A stretch of DNA of 37,606 nucleotides from Pseudonocardia sp. 73-21 (lineage in GTDB: Bacteria > Actinomycetota > Actinomycetes > Mycobacteriales > Pseudonocardiaceae), in assembly GCF_001899645.1 (NCBI RefSeq), contig NZ_MKVV01000097.1:1-37606 (forward strand), given 5' to 3'. The notes below the pieces were generated by a model. The model was not told the origin of the DNA. It did no database searches and saw nothing but the letters and a program-made list of their open reading frames with translations. The position numbers were made by a program, and so were the translations under genes. Numbering within the stretch: position 1 is the first letter of the stretch; each line of letters starts with the position of its first letter. Shown piece after piece: positions 1 to 7,532 of the stretch.

Positions 1-111
1 GGAATTGCCGTCGACATCGGTCAGACGCGACCCGACGGCGGTGTCGAAGACAACAGGCCAGGAACGGCAGTAGCTGCGAACCTGGGACTCCAGGTCATCG
101 AACACGGTCAT
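1..111 (-). CDS. ectB: EctB, diaminobutyrate-2-oxoglutarate transaminase (N-terminus only)
   Basis: Only the first 37 codons are present; the gene runs off the left edge. The peptide begins MTVFDDLESQVRSYCRSWP, the typical start of EctB, with the conserved V-R-S-Y-C-R-x-(W/F)-P stretch. EctB is a PLP-dependent enzyme that transfers an amino group from glutamate to aspartate semialdehyde, giving L-2,4-diaminobutyrate, the first committed step of ectoine synthesis. The ATG lies 13 nt after the ectA stop, so ectA and ectB are co-transcribed in the usual ectABC order. Identity is inferred from the N-terminal motif and from the adjacent ectA. Confidence 0.88.
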   Translation of the reverse strand, partial: MTVFDDLESQVRSYCRSWPVVFDTAVGSRLTDVDGNS

Positions 112-124
112 GTCAACATCATCC

Positions 125-643
125 TCAGGTAATCGGGCCGATCCGGAAGAGAATCTCGGGCAGGTGCTCGGCCCCGAGCACCTCCGAGCCGAACAGTTCG
201 CTGTGCACGACATCGGCGGACCGCCGTTGCGCGAAGCGGCTGAACAGGGCGATCGAACCGTCGTTGTCGGGCGTGATCGTGGTTTCCATGTGGTCGACGT
301 CGGGCACACCGTCGAACAGCGTGTCGAGCATCGCGCCGGCGACGCCCCGGCCGCGGGCGGAGGCGTCGACGGCCACCTGCCAGACGACCAGCGTCGACGG
401 CTCGTCGGGGCGCCGGTAACCGGTGACGAAACCCGCGAGGTCGCTCTCGATCCGGGCGATGACGGACGTGGTGGAGAAGTCCCGGAACCAGATCGCGTAG
501 GCGTAGCGCGAGTTGACGTCGAGCACTCCCGTGGCCTTCACGAGCTCGTGGCACGCTCCCGCATCGCCCGGCGACGGACGACCGATCACCACCGGGGGGC
601 GGAGCTGGTCGCGGTCGTCGGGCAGTACGGGAGGAGCGGGCAT
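125..643 (-). CDS. ectA: EctA, L-2,4-diaminobutyrate Nγ-acetyltransferase
   Basis: This 172-aa GNAT-fold enzyme acetylates L-2,4-diaminobutyrate with acetyl-CoA, the second step of ectoine (osmoprotectant) synthesis in the cytoplasm. Family signatures are clear: a V-N-S-x-Y-A-Y start to the catalytic core (about residue 44), the block GFVTGYRRPDEPSTLVVWQV (about 70-90), the acetyl-CoA loop ARGRGVAGAML (about 96) and ETTITPDNDGSIALF (about 121). The length matches EctA. ATG at 643 gives the complete family N-terminus. ectB follows 13 nt downstream. The roughly 220-bp gap upstream probably holds the promoter; salt induction is usual for this operon but no site can be pinned down here. Confidence 0.93.
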   Translation of the reverse strand: MPAPPVLPDDRDQLRPPVVIGRPSPGDAGACHELVKATGVLDVNSRYAYAIWFRDFSTTSVIARIESDLAGFVTGYRRPDEPSTLVVWQVAVDASARGRGVAGAMLDTLFDGVPDVDHMETTITPDNDGSIALFSRFAQRRSADVVHSELFGSEVLGAEHLPEILFRIGPIT

Positions 644-861
644 GTCATGGGAAGGTAACAGCGAAGATTCACGACGACACCTGACGACGGAACTCCCCGA
701 CGCCTTTCCCGCACGGTCGCGTGACGGCTATCACAATGACGTTTGCCGGGGTCGGGAATCGGTTACCGCGGTGTTCACGCAGCTCATCGGTGATTCTCGG
801 AACCGCCTGACGGGTCGCCGGAGCCCCCGGTCGACGACAGATCACGAATTCGCAACAACGA
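644..861. promoter_or_regulatory. Intergenic region carrying the ectAB promoter
   Basis: This 218-bp gap lies between the ectA start and the end of the sigma-factor gene. Both neighbours are on the minus strand, so it must contain the ectA promoter and any terminator of the sigma-factor unit. I see no strong hairpin followed by T residues and no convincing conserved gene. Open frames here are shadows without family resemblance. The part near 740 is the most AT-rich and is the best place to look for a -10/-35 pair. Confidence 0.4.
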
Positions 862-2061
862 TCACACCAACGGGGAACGCCGGGCCCGGAGGAACGCCCG
901 CTCCACCTCGTTGCCGGTGAGCTCGATGGCGGCGTCGTAGGCGGCGACGGCCTCGGCGGCCCGGTCGAGCCGCCGCAGCAGGTCCGCGCGCACGGCGTGC
1001 CGGAGGTGGCCGGCCACCGGGGGCAGCGCGTCGACCACGGCGAGCGCCACCTGCGGTCCGTCGACCTCGGCCACCGCGACGGCCCGGTGCAGCGCCACCA
1101 CCGGGCTCGGGGCCACTGCGAGGAGCTGGTCGTAGAGGGCGAGGATCTGGCGCCAGTCCGTGGCCGCCGCACCGGGCCCGTCGCTGTGGACGGCGTTGAT
1201 CGCGGCCTGGATCTGGTAGGGCCCGGGCCGGTTGCGCCGCACGCACTCCCGCACCAGCGCCTGCCCCTCCGCGACGAGCCGGGCGTCCCAGCGGGACCGG
1301 TCCTGGTCGGCGAGCAGCACGAGCGCGCCCTCGGGAGTGGTGCGGGCGGGGCGACGCGACTCGATCAGCAGCATCAGCGCCAGCAGGCCGAGGACCTCGG
1401 GCTCGTCGGGCATCAGCTCGGCGAGCAGCCGCCCGAGCCGGACGGCCTCGGCGCACAGCTCCGCCCGGACCAGCCGGTCGCCCGAGCTCGCCGTGTAGCC
1501 CTCGTTGAAGACCAGGTAGACGACGGCGAGCACCGCGGCCAGGCGGTCCGGCAGCTCGGCCTCGGTGGGCACCCGGTAGGGAATGCGGGCGTCGCGGATC
1601 TTGCCCTTGGCCCGCACGATCCGCTGCGCCATCGTCGGCTCGGGCACGAGGAAGGCGCGGGCGATCTCCGGTGTGGACAGCCCGCCGAGCAGCCGCAGTG
1701 TGAGGGCGACGCGCGCAGCGGGCGCGAGCGCCGGGTGGCAGCACGTGAAGATCAGGCGCAGGCGGTCGTCGCGCACGGGCTCCTCCTCGACGGGCACGTC
1801 GCGCGCGTGCAGCAGCGCGGCCTGCGCGTGGCGGTCGTCACGGGTGGCCTCGCGGCGCAGCCGGTCGATCGCCCGGTTGCGGGCGGTGGTGATGATCCAG
1901 CCGGCGGGGCTGGGCGGCAGGCCCTCGCACGGCCAGCGGGCCGCGGCCGCGACGAAGGCCTCCTGCACGGCGTCCTCGGCGAGGTCGATGTCGCCGAGGG
2001 CCCGCACGAGCACCGCCACCGCCCGCCCGTGCTCGGCCCGGAAGACGCGGGCGACGTCCAT
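862..2061 (-). CDS. ECF42-type RNA polymerase sigma factor with C-terminal TPR-like extension
   Basis: A 399-aa sigma factor, much longer than a plain ECF sigma (about 180-200 aa). Sigma-2 occupies about residues 8-75 (DIDLAEDAVQEAFVAA, then PAGWIITTARNRAIDRLRR). Sigma-4 follows at about 110-165 (LTLRLLGGLSTPEIARAFLV, the helix-turn-helix). The remaining roughly 230 residues match the long alpha-helical TPR-like extension of COG4941/ECF42 proteins (VYLVFNEGYTAS; LVAEGQALVRECVRRNRPGPYQIQAAI). ECF42 factors lack a classical anti-sigma factor and are encoded beside DGPF/YCII proteins, exactly as here: the upstream YCII stop overlaps this ATG by 1 nt (TGATG). The start was chosen for that coupling and because M-D-V-A-R-V-F begins sigma-2 normally. 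Confidence 0.9.
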   Translation of the reverse strand: MDVARVFRAEHGRAVAVLVRALGDIDLAEDAVQEAFVAAAARWPCEGLPPSPAGWIITTARNRAIDRLRREATRDDRHAQAALLHARDVPVEEEPVRDDRLRLIFTCCHPALAPAARVALTLRLLGGLSTPEIARAFLVPEPTMAQRIVRAKGKIRDARIPYRVPTEAELPDRLAAVLAVVYLVFNEGYTASSGDRLVRAELCAEAVRLGRLLAELMPDEPEVLGLLALMLLIESRRPARTTPEGALVLLADQDRSRWDARLVAEGQALVRECVRRNRPGPYQIQAAINAVHSDGPGAAATDWRQILALYDQLLAVAPSPVVALHRAVAVAEVDGPQVALAVVDALPPVAGHLRHAVRADLLRRLDRAAEAVAAYDAAIELTGNEVERAFLRARRSPLV

Positions 2062-2408
2062 CAGCCGGAGCCGCTCACGGGCCGCACCTCGACCGGCAGG
2101 GTCAGGGCCACGGCGAACCGGCGGCTCCACTCCAGGGCGGCGTCGAGATCGGGCACGTCGATGACGGTGATCCCACCCAGGTGCTCCTTGCCCTCGGTGA
2201 ACGGGCCGTCGGTGACCAGCACGTCGGCCCCCTCGGGTCGCAGCACGGTGGCGGTGCTCGACGGGAACAGGCCTGCCGAGAAGACCCACACCCCCGCCGC
2301 CTTCGCGTCCCGCGCCACCGCGTCGACGTCACGCATGATCGGGTCCAGGACCGCGGGCGGCGGGATGTCGCCGTCGGGCTGGTAGATGCTGAGCAGGTAC
2401 TGGCTCAT
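2061..2408 (-). CDS. DGPF/YCII-domain protein, partner of the ECF42 sigma factor
   Basis: A 115-aa single-domain protein of the YCII superfamily, beginning MSQYLLSIYQPDGD. It contains the family motif VTDGPFTEGKEHLGG (about residues 65-79) followed by DVPDLDAALEWSRR. DGPF proteins fold like ferredoxin-type YciI enzymes; their reaction is unknown. In ECF42 operons they are co-expressed targets of the sigma factor and may tune it. The gene is first in a two-gene operon and its stop overlaps the sigma start by one base. A TGTCGA element lies 60 nt upstream of the ATG, consistent with autoregulation. Confidence 0.9.
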   Translation of the reverse strand: MSQYLLSIYQPDGDIPPPAVLDPIMRDVDAVARDAKAAGVWVFSAGLFPSSTATVLRPEGADVLVTDGPFTEGKEHLGGITVIDVPDLDAALEWSRRFAVALTLPVEVRPVSGSG

Positions 2409-2467
2409 CGAACACGGCCTCTCTGGGTACGGCTGGTCACCTTCCACACGAACGGCTCCCCGCCGGA

Positions 2468-2473
2468 TCGACA
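2468..2473 (-). promoter_or_regulatory. Candidate ECF42 promoter -35 element (TGTCGA)
   Basis: On the minus strand the sequence TGTCGA lies 60 nt upstream of the DGPF start codon. As I recall, ECF42 target promoters carry TGTCGA at -35. The -10 part is not certain; a CGTTCG stretch follows about 13 nt downstream. The site falls in the leader of the divergent PPOX gene. A six-base match can arise by chance; its position is what makes it credible. Confidence 0.45.
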
Positions 2474-2493
2474 ATCCGATGAGAGAAGACACC

Positions 2494-2883
2494 ATGAACC
2501 TGCCTGACGCGCTGCTGGGCCTGCTTCGGCAGCCGAGCTCCTGCTTCCTCACCACCCTGATGCCCGACGGATCCCCGCAGATCACGCTGACCTGGGTGGA
2601 CACCGACGGCACGAACATCCTGATCAACACCGTGCGCGGGCACCAGAAGGCGCGCAACATCGAGCGCGACCCGCGGGTGGCGCTCGCCGTCTCCGACCCG
2701 GCCACGCCGGCCCGGTACTCCGCGGTGCGCGGGCGCGTCGTCGACGTGACCACCGACGGCGCCGCCGAGCACATCGAGACCCTCGCCCAGCGCTACCTCG
2801 GCACGCCCTACCCGTGGTTCGGCGGGCGCGACCAGGTCCGGCTGCTGCTCACCATCGAGGCGGACCGGATCACCGGTATCTGA
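2494..2883 (+). CDS. PPOX-class F420-dependent enzyme (split-barrel flavin-binding family)
   Basis: A 129-aa protein of the pyridoxamine-phosphate-oxidase-like split barrel. It starts MNLPDALLGLLRQPSSCFLT, and shows MPDGSPQITLTWVDTDG (about residues 23-39), the KARNIERDPRVALAVSDP helix-strand (about 52-69) and GRVVDVT. These features fit the actinobacterial F420-dependent TIGR03618 group, which reduces or oxidises small substrates with cofactor F420; no substrate can be assigned. ATG at 2494 is preferred over the in-frame ATG at 2479 because GAGAGAAG sits about 7 nt upstream. It is divergent from the DGPF-sigma operon and appears monocistronic. Confidence 0.82.
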   Translation: MNLPDALLGLLRQPSSCFLTTLMPDGSPQITLTWVDTDGTNILINTVRGHQKARNIERDPRVALAVSDPATPARYSAVRGRVVDVTTDGAAEHIETLAQRYLGTPYPWFGGRDQVRLLLTIEADRITGI

Positions 2884-3017
2884 CGACCCGTTGCCAGCGC
2901 GCCACGGGTGTGCGATGGTCGTCACAGTCGCAGAGATTTCTGCGACGAGTCAGCGTCCCGCTCCGGTCCTCGGCGGCACCCACGTCCTTCCGTGGAGAGC
3001 CCGAGGAGTTGGTGACC

Positions 3018-3407
3018 GTGTCCGTCGCCGGAAGTCTCGAACTGGTCGACGAGAGCGGGCTGCTCACGTTGGTGACCACGACCGCTGCGGGTGGCGAGGT
3101 CGTCATCACTGCCATCGGGGACATCGACCTGAGCTCCGCACCGGCGTTCGACGCGTGCCTCGCCGACGGTCTCGACCTCCCGGGCTGCCGCACGCTGATC
3201 GTGGACCTGTGCGGGGTGCTGTTCCTCGGGGCCCGCGCGGGCGGATCCCTGGGGGAGGCGCGGGAGCGCGCCGACCGGTGCCACCTGCGGTTCTCCGTGG
3301 TGGCCGACACGCGGGGCGTCCTGCGCGCCCTGTACTCCACCGCCGCGAACGGCGTCGCCGTCTTTCCGACGGTGTCCGCGGCCCGCGCCGCGACGGCGGC
3401 GTCATGA
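3018..3407 (+). CDS. STAS-domain protein (anti-sigma factor antagonist-like)
   Basis: About 129 aa. Residues 25-110 form a STAS domain: GGEVVITAIGDIDLSSAPAF is the first strand-loop-strand and LIVDLCGVLFLGARAGGSL replaces the usual D-x-S-G-V-x-F-x-D-S-S-G phosphorylation loop. The canonical Ser is not in its normal context (FLGARAGG instead of FIDSSG), so phosphorylation by an anti-sigma kinase may not occur. The start is uncertain: GTG at 3018 has GAGGAG about 9 nt upstream, and GTG at 3012 is also in frame. Its stop overlaps the ATG of the WhiB gene (ATGA), indicating translational coupling. Confidence 0.8.
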   Translation: MSVAGSLELVDESGLLTLVTTTAAGGEVVITAIGDIDLSSAPAFDACLADGLDLPGCRTLIVDLCGVLFLGARAGGSLGEARERADRCHLRFSVVADTRGVLRALYSTAANGVAVFPTVSAARAATAAS

Positions 3408-3682
3408 CCGACGTCGGGCGCCTCCCGGCCCCGATCACCGACAACTGGGACTGGCAGATGCGCGGCGCCTGCCGCGATCTCGACAGCGCGGTCTTCTTCC
3501 ACCCCACCCGCGAACGCGGCCCGTCGCGGCGGGCGCGGGTGCGCCGCGCCAAGGAGATCTGCGAGACCTGCCCGGTCATCGAGGAGTGCCGTCGCTACTC
3601 GCTCGCCACCCGGGAGCCCTACGGGGTGTGGGGCGGGCTCTCGGAGGCCGAACGCTCGGCCCTCGTGAGCTGGTCGTCGTGA
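3404..3682 (+). CDS. WhiB-family iron-sulfur regulator (WhiB3/WhiD-like)
   Basis: A 92-aa protein with all WhiB signatures: four Fe-S cysteines at residues 23, 53, 56 and 62 (C-x29-C-x2-C-x5-C), the turn G-V-W-G-G at about 74-78 and a short C-terminal tail. The stretch DNWDWQMRGACRDLDSAVFF resembles the WhiB3/WhiD branch. WhiB proteins bind a redox-sensitive 4Fe-4S cluster and contact the housekeeping sigma factor to alter transcription. The basic tail typical of DNA-binding WhiB3 (RKK-type) is weak here. The gene overlaps the STAS gene by 4 nt upstream and the small Cys-rich gene by 4 nt downstream (GTGA). Confidence 0.93.
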   Translation: MTDVGRLPAPITDNWDWQMRGACRDLDSAVFFHPTRERGPSRRARVRRAKEICETCPVIEECRRYSLATREPYGVWGGLSEAERSALVSWSS

Positions 3683-3861
3683 GCGTCACGATCTGCGACC
3701 GCTGCGGCGACGTCACCGTCGGCGACGACCGCTGCCGCTGCTTCCAGCCCTACGACCCCGTGGAGGTCCGCAGGCGGCTCCGCTCGGCGCTGGCACGGGC
3801 CCGGGTGACCGACGCCTACGCGAAGCTGGACCGCCTCCCCCGCACCACCCGGGCGGCGTAG
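3679..3861 (+). CDS. Small zinc-ribbon-like peptide, coupled to WhiB
   Basis: A 60-aa peptide starting at a GTG that overlaps the WhiB stop. Its N-terminus has four cysteines at residues 6, 9, 19 and 21 (C-D-R-C and C-R-C-F), a plausible small metal site. A basic amphipathic stretch follows (VRRRLRSALARARV). I do not recognise a named family. Tight overlap with WhiB suggests that the STAS, WhiB and Cys-rich proteins are made in fixed ratio; this peptide might interact with WhiB or its cluster, which is inference only. Confidence 0.6.
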   Translation: MSVTICDRCGDVTVGDDRCRCFQPYDPVEVRRRLRSALARARVTDAYAKLDRLPRTTRAA

Positions 3862-3862
3862 C

Positions 3863-4603
3863 TCAGGCGAGCGCCGCCCCGTACAACCGCTCCAGCGCCT
3901 CCCAGTGCCGCTGCTCGGCCACGACGTCGTAGGTGGGGTTGTCGGGTACCGCGAAGCCGTGCGCGGCCGGGTAGAACTCCACCGTGTGGTCCACCCCCGC
4001 CGCGGTGAGGGCGTCGTCGAGCAACGTGGACTGCTCCGGGGTGAACGAGCCGTCGTTCTCCGCACCCGCCACGTAGACGGTTGCGCGGATGCGGTCGGCG
4101 AGCAGGTGCGGGCTGGTCGGGTCGTCCTCGACGGCGATGCGCCCGCCGTGGAACGACGCGGCGGCCGCCACCCGCTCGGGGTGGCTGCCGGCGACGAGCA
4201 TCGACACCCGCCCACCCATGCAGTACCCCGTGGTGCCGACGGCGCCACCGGTCACCTCGGGGCGTCCCGCGAGGAAGTCGAGGAACGCGCCGGCGTCGGC
4301 GACGATCATGTCGTTGGTGAGGCTGCCGACCATCTCCATCAGCCGGTTGCGCTGGTCCTCGTCGGAGAAGACGGTGGCCATGTCGAAGGGCTCGAAACCG
4401 CCGTACCGGTAGTAGACGTCGGGCAGCAGCGTGGCGTAGCCGAGGCCCGCGAGCCGGTCGGCCATGCCGAGGAACGTGTCGCGCACGCCGCCCGCATCGG
4501 GAAAGAGGATCACGGCGGGCCAGGGGCCTGCGCCGTTCGGCGTGTGCAGGGTGGCGGCGCATTCACCGTCGGCGGTGTGAATGGTGACAGCGGCACGTGG
4601 CAT
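3863..4603 (-). CDS. Dienelactone hydrolase-family alpha/beta hydrolase
   Basis: A 246-aa cytoplasmic hydrolase of the DLH family. The catalytic triad is visible: Cys128 in G-Y-C-M-G-G (DLH uses Cys rather than Ser), Asp184 in A-E-N-D-G-S and His215 in A-A-H-G-F. The N-terminus (FPDAGGVRDTFLGMADRLA) forms the oxyanion region. Classical DLH opens 4-carboxymethylenebut-2-en-4-olide to maleylacetate, but most actinobacterial members are of unknown substrate. It converges with the zinc-peptide gene and is divergent from the alcohol dehydrogenase across a 103-bp gap. ATG at 4603 gives the normal family start; an upstream in-frame extension is not conserved in style. Confidence 0.87.
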   Translation of the reverse strand: MPRAAVTIHTADGECAATLHTPNGAGPWPAVILFPDAGGVRDTFLGMADRLAGLGYATLLPDVYYRYGGFEPFDMATVFSDEDQRNRLMEMVGSLTNDMIVADAGAFLDFLAGRPEVTGGAVGTTGYCMGGRVSMLVAGSHPERVAAAASFHGGRIAVEDDPTSPHLLADRIRATVYVAGAENDGSFTPEQSTLLDDALTAAGVDHTVEFYPAAHGFAVPDNPTYDVVAEQRHWEALERLYGAALA

Positions 4604-4706
4604 GTGGGTGGTTCTACTCCGATCGGGAATCACCCGGTCATACGGGGGGTCGGTGATCCGTTCCTCTCCATACTGAGAATCCACCCACCGGCAAAGGAGC
4701 CGTTTC

Positions 4707-5774
4707 ATGCCCGGAACGATGCGCGCGTTCGTGATCAAAAAGGTCGGCGAGACCGGTGTGGTGGAGAAGCCGATTCCGGAGCCCGGGCCGGAGGAGGCGA
4801 TCGTCCGCACCACGGCCGCGTTGATCTGCACCTCCGACGTCCACACCGTCAAGGGCGCGCTGCCCGTCCCGGACGGGCGCACGCTGGGCCACGAGTCGGT
4901 CGGGGTGATCCACAAGCTGGGGTCCGCGGTCACCGGGTTCGAGGAGGGCCAGCGCGTCGCGGTCTGCGCCGTGACGCCCTGCTACCGCTGCAGCTACTGC
5001 CAGCGCGGCTTCACCAGCCAGTGCGGCGGCCCGCTCGGCGGCTACAAGTACACCGTCCAGATGGACGGCAACATGGCCGAGTACTTCGTCGTGCCGGCGG
5101 CCCAGGCCAACCTGACGCCGATCCCCGACGACCTCACCGACGCCCAGGCCGTCTACACCTGCGACATGCTGACCACCGGGTTCATGGGTGCCGAGCACGC
5201 CTACCTGCAGTTCGGCGAGACGGTGGCCGTGTTCGCCCAGGGCCCCGTCGGGCTCTGCGCCACGATGGGCGCCAACCTGATGGGCGCCGGCCGCATCATC
5301 GCGGTGGAGTCCCGCCCGGAGCGTCAGGCGCTGGCGAAGCGGTTCGGCGCCGACGACATCGTCGACTTCACCCAGGGCGACCCCGTCGAACAGATCATGG
5401 ACATGACCGGCGGCGTGGGCGTCGACGCCGCGATCGAGGCGTTCGGATTCCCGCAGACGTTCGAGGCCTGTCTACGCGTCACGAAAGCGGGCGGGCGCGT
5501 GTCGAACATCGGTTACCACGGCGAGAACCCGAACCCGCTCCAGTTGCCGCTCGACGCGTTCGGGCTCGGCATGAACGACAAGTCCATCCACACCGGGCTC
5601 TGTCCCGGGGGGAACGAGCGGATGAACCGCCTGTTCCGCCTGATGACGTCGGGCCGCATCGACCCGACGCCGATGACCACCCACACCTTCGCCTTCGACG
5701 ACGTGCCCGAGGCGTTCTCGATGATGACGAGCAAGGACGACGGGATCATCAAGCCGCTGATCACCTTCGCCTGA
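4707..5774 (+). CDS. Zinc-dependent medium-chain alcohol dehydrogenase (secondary-alcohol type)
   Basis: 355 aa, NAD(P)-dependent. Catalytic zinc residues are Cys41 (ICTSD) and His62-Glu63 (LGHES). Four structural-zinc cysteines are present at 92, 95, 98 and 106 (PCYRCSYCQRGFTSQC). The Rossmann segment is VAVFAQGPVGLCATMG (about 173-188). The overall sequence, including YKYTVQMDGNMAEYF and MNDKSIHTGLCPGGNERM, resembles the isopropanol/secondary alcohol dehydrogenase branch; the thermophilic prototypes of that branch, as I recall them, lack the structural zinc that this enzyme retains. AAAGGAG sits upstream of the ATG. A 14-bp tandem duplication straddles its stop codon. Confidence 0.9.
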   Translation: MPGTMRAFVIKKVGETGVVEKPIPEPGPEEAIVRTTAALICTSDVHTVKGALPVPDGRTLGHESVGVIHKLGSAVTGFEEGQRVAVCAVTPCYRCSYCQRGFTSQCGGPLGGYKYTVQMDGNMAEYFVVPAAQANLTPIPDDLTDAQAVYTCDMLTTGFMGAEHAYLQFGETVAVFAQGPVGLCATMGANLMGAGRIIAVESRPERQALAKRFGADDIVDFTQGDPVEQIMDMTGGVGVDAAIEAFGFPQTFEACLRVTKAGGRVSNIGYHGENPNPLQLPLDAFGLGMNDKSIHTGLCPGGNERMNRLFRLMTSGRIDPTPMTTHTFAFDDVPEAFSMMTSKDDGIIKPLITFA

Positions 5775-5784
5775 TCACCTTCGC
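5757..5784 (+). repeat. Perfect 14-bp tandem duplication across the ADH stop codon
   Basis: The unit CTGATCACCTTCGC occurs twice in direct tandem (5757-5770 and 5771-5784), followed by a partial third unit (CTGATCGCC). The ADH stop TGA lies at the start of the second copy. Because 14 is not a multiple of three, the downstream copy is out of frame but untranslated. This looks like a recent slippage event. Confidence 0.9.
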
Positions 5785-5824
5785 CTGATCGCCGAACTGC
5801 CGGCCCGTCCGGCAGGATGGCCCC

Positions 5825-6565
5825 GTGATCGATGCGCCGTTGCTGCTGCCCAGCACCGGACCCGACGCGTGGGCCTTCGACACCGCACTCGCCGCCGTCC
5901 TCGGGTACGCCCGGGGGCGGCGGCCCATGCGGTTCCGGTCCCCGGACTCGCCCCGGGGCCGGTGGGTGCAGGTTCCGGCGTTCGGCTGGGCGCGGTTCGA
6001 CGCACGCCCGGTGGGCCCGCCCGGCGACCTCGACGTCCTCGTGGGCGAGTTGCTGCACGGCCGCCTGGACCGCGCCGGCTGGGTCGACGTCCACGACGCG
6101 CTCGTGCGCGTCCGCCCACTCGTCGAGGCCGCGGTCGCCCGCGCGGACGGGCGCGCGCTCTGGGAGCTGCCCGACGACGAGCTGTCGGTGCTCGGCGAGC
6201 CCGGCACCGTCGGCGCGGCGCTGCGCGGGATCGGCCGGGCCGCCGGGGAGCATCCCGGCCACGTCCTCGCGGCCCTGCACCACCGCCACCCCGACCTGGT
6301 CCCGCACCTCACGCGCTCCACGCGCCGGGCGCTGCTGCCCCACGTCGAGGAGGGTGACAGCGGCGTCGAGGCCGTGGTCCGGCGCGAGCTGCAGGCCAAC
6401 GCCGAGGTGCTGGGCGAGCTCGAGTCGACCGTGGCGTCCCTGCTCGGGGACGCCCGGCCGACCCGGCTGCGCCTGCACGACATCCTGCTGTGGCTGGCCA
6501 CCACCCTGCGCATGACCCACGCCGTGCAGCTGGGTCAGATGAGCGAGCTCAGCGCCGACCGGTGA
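5825..6565 (+). CDS. Conserved-type hypothetical protein (possibly DUF6308 family)
   Basis: 246 aa from a GTG start at 5825, about 50 nt after the ADH stop. No catalytic motif is obvious. The first 70 residues are rich in Arg and Pro (LGYARGRRPMRFRSPDSPRG; WVQVPAFGWARFDARPVGPP) and the remainder is alpha-helical with the block LLHGRLDRAGWVDVHDALV. The arrangement recalls actinobacterial DUF6308 proteins, but I am not certain of the family. No signal peptide or membrane segment is seen. Its last 17 nt overlap the end of the convergent DUF2188 gene. Confidence 0.7.
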   Translation: MIDAPLLLPSTGPDAWAFDTALAAVLGYARGRRPMRFRSPDSPRGRWVQVPAFGWARFDARPVGPPGDLDVLVGELLHGRLDRAGWVDVHDALVRVRPLVEAAVARADGRALWELPDDELSVLGEPGTVGAALRGIGRAAGEHPGHVLAALHHRHPDLVPHLTRSTRRALLPHVEEGDSGVEAVVRRELQANAEVLGELESTVASLLGDARPTRLRLHDILLWLATTLRMTHAVQLGQMSELSADR

Positions 6566-7442
6566 GCGAACGCGCCGAGCGACGGGCCCGGCGGGTGCCA
6601 CGGCTGGTGATGACGGCCCCGACGTGCAGTGCCCCCGCGACCACGACCCCGACGGTGCGCCCGGCGATCCGCACCGGGTTGAGCGCCTGCGAGGCGGCGT
6701 CGATCGGACGCGCGGCCTGCTCGGTGAAGGAGTGGATGTAGCGGCCCGCGCGCTGCGAGGCGCCCTCGAGCTGGTCACCCACGCCCGCGCCCACCTCGGC
6801 GGTCCGGTCCGCACCCGCGACGAGCGCGTCGCCGGCCTCGTCGGCGACCTTCTCCGCCCGCGCCCCGGCGCGGCGGCCCGCGGCGGCGACGTCGTCGGTC
6901 ACCTCGCGACCCGTGTCGGCCACGGTGTCGCCGATCGTCGTGGCGGCGGCCTTGGCGGAGGTGGCGGCGTCCGCGGCGGCGGCGCGCCCCTTCTTCCTGC
7001 GGTCGGCGGCGGCCGAGACCTCGTCGGCGATGTCGGCGACGCCGCCGCGGGCGTCGTCGGCGGCCTTGTCGGCGGCACGCTCGACCTTGCCCGCGCTCTT
7101 CTTCGCGGTGCCGCGGGCGTCGTCGGCGGTGGCCTTCGCGGGACCGGGCACGGTCCCGGCCGCCTTGCCGGCGGTGGCCTTCGCCCCCTGGGCGGCCGAC
7201 GACACGGCGGTCGCCGCGGCCTGGGCCGTGGTGTCCTCCGCCCCGGCGGCGACGGTGCGGGTCTCGCGGACGGCCCCGTCGGAGCCGTGGACGACGACCT
7301 GGCCGCCGCCGTCGTTGGAGACGATCTCCAGGGCACGCTTGATCGCCTCGGCCTGGGTCGGGGCCTTGGCGCTTGCGCGCTTCGCGCCGTCCTTCTCGAT
7401 CTGCCAGCCATCTTCGGCGGGCACCACGTGGCGGTCGGACAT
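6549..7442 (-). CDS. DUF2188 protein with long Ala/Lys helical repeat and C-terminal membrane anchor
   Basis: 297 aa. Residues 1-60 are a DUF2188 module (RHVVPAEDGWQIEKDGAKRA, then QAEAIKRALEIV and GGGQVVVHGSDG). Residues 75-240 are a low-complexity alanine-rich helix with periodic K/R and D/E (many A-A-x-x-A-K and A-D-x-A-x-D units), resembling histone-H1-like or apolipoprotein-like helices. A hydrophobic segment (TVGVVVAGALHVGAVI) and a strongly basic tail close the protein, suggesting membrane anchoring with the tail inside. AGGAGG is placed well before the ATG at 7442. Function is unknown; stress or DNA-binding roles are guesses. Confidence 0.78.
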   Translation of the reverse strand: MSDRHVVPAEDGWQIEKDGAKRASAKAPTQAEAIKRALEIVSNDGGGQVVVHGSDGAVRETRTVAAGAEDTTAQAAATAVSSAAQGAKATAGKAAGTVPGPAKATADDARGTAKKSAGKVERAADKAADDARGGVADIADEVSAAADRRKKGRAAAADAATSAKAAATTIGDTVADTGREVTDDVAAAGRRAGARAEKVADEAGDALVAGADRTAEVGAGVGDQLEGASQRAGRYIHSFTEQAARPIDAASQALNPVRIAGRTVGVVVAGALHVGAVITSRGTRRARRSARSLTGRR

Positions 7443-7532
7443 GCGAGTTTCCTCCTGGGGTGCTGCTTCACCTGTCAACGGTTGGACACCGCGGGGTACC
7501 CGGTACTCACGGTCCTGGGATCGAGATCCCGG

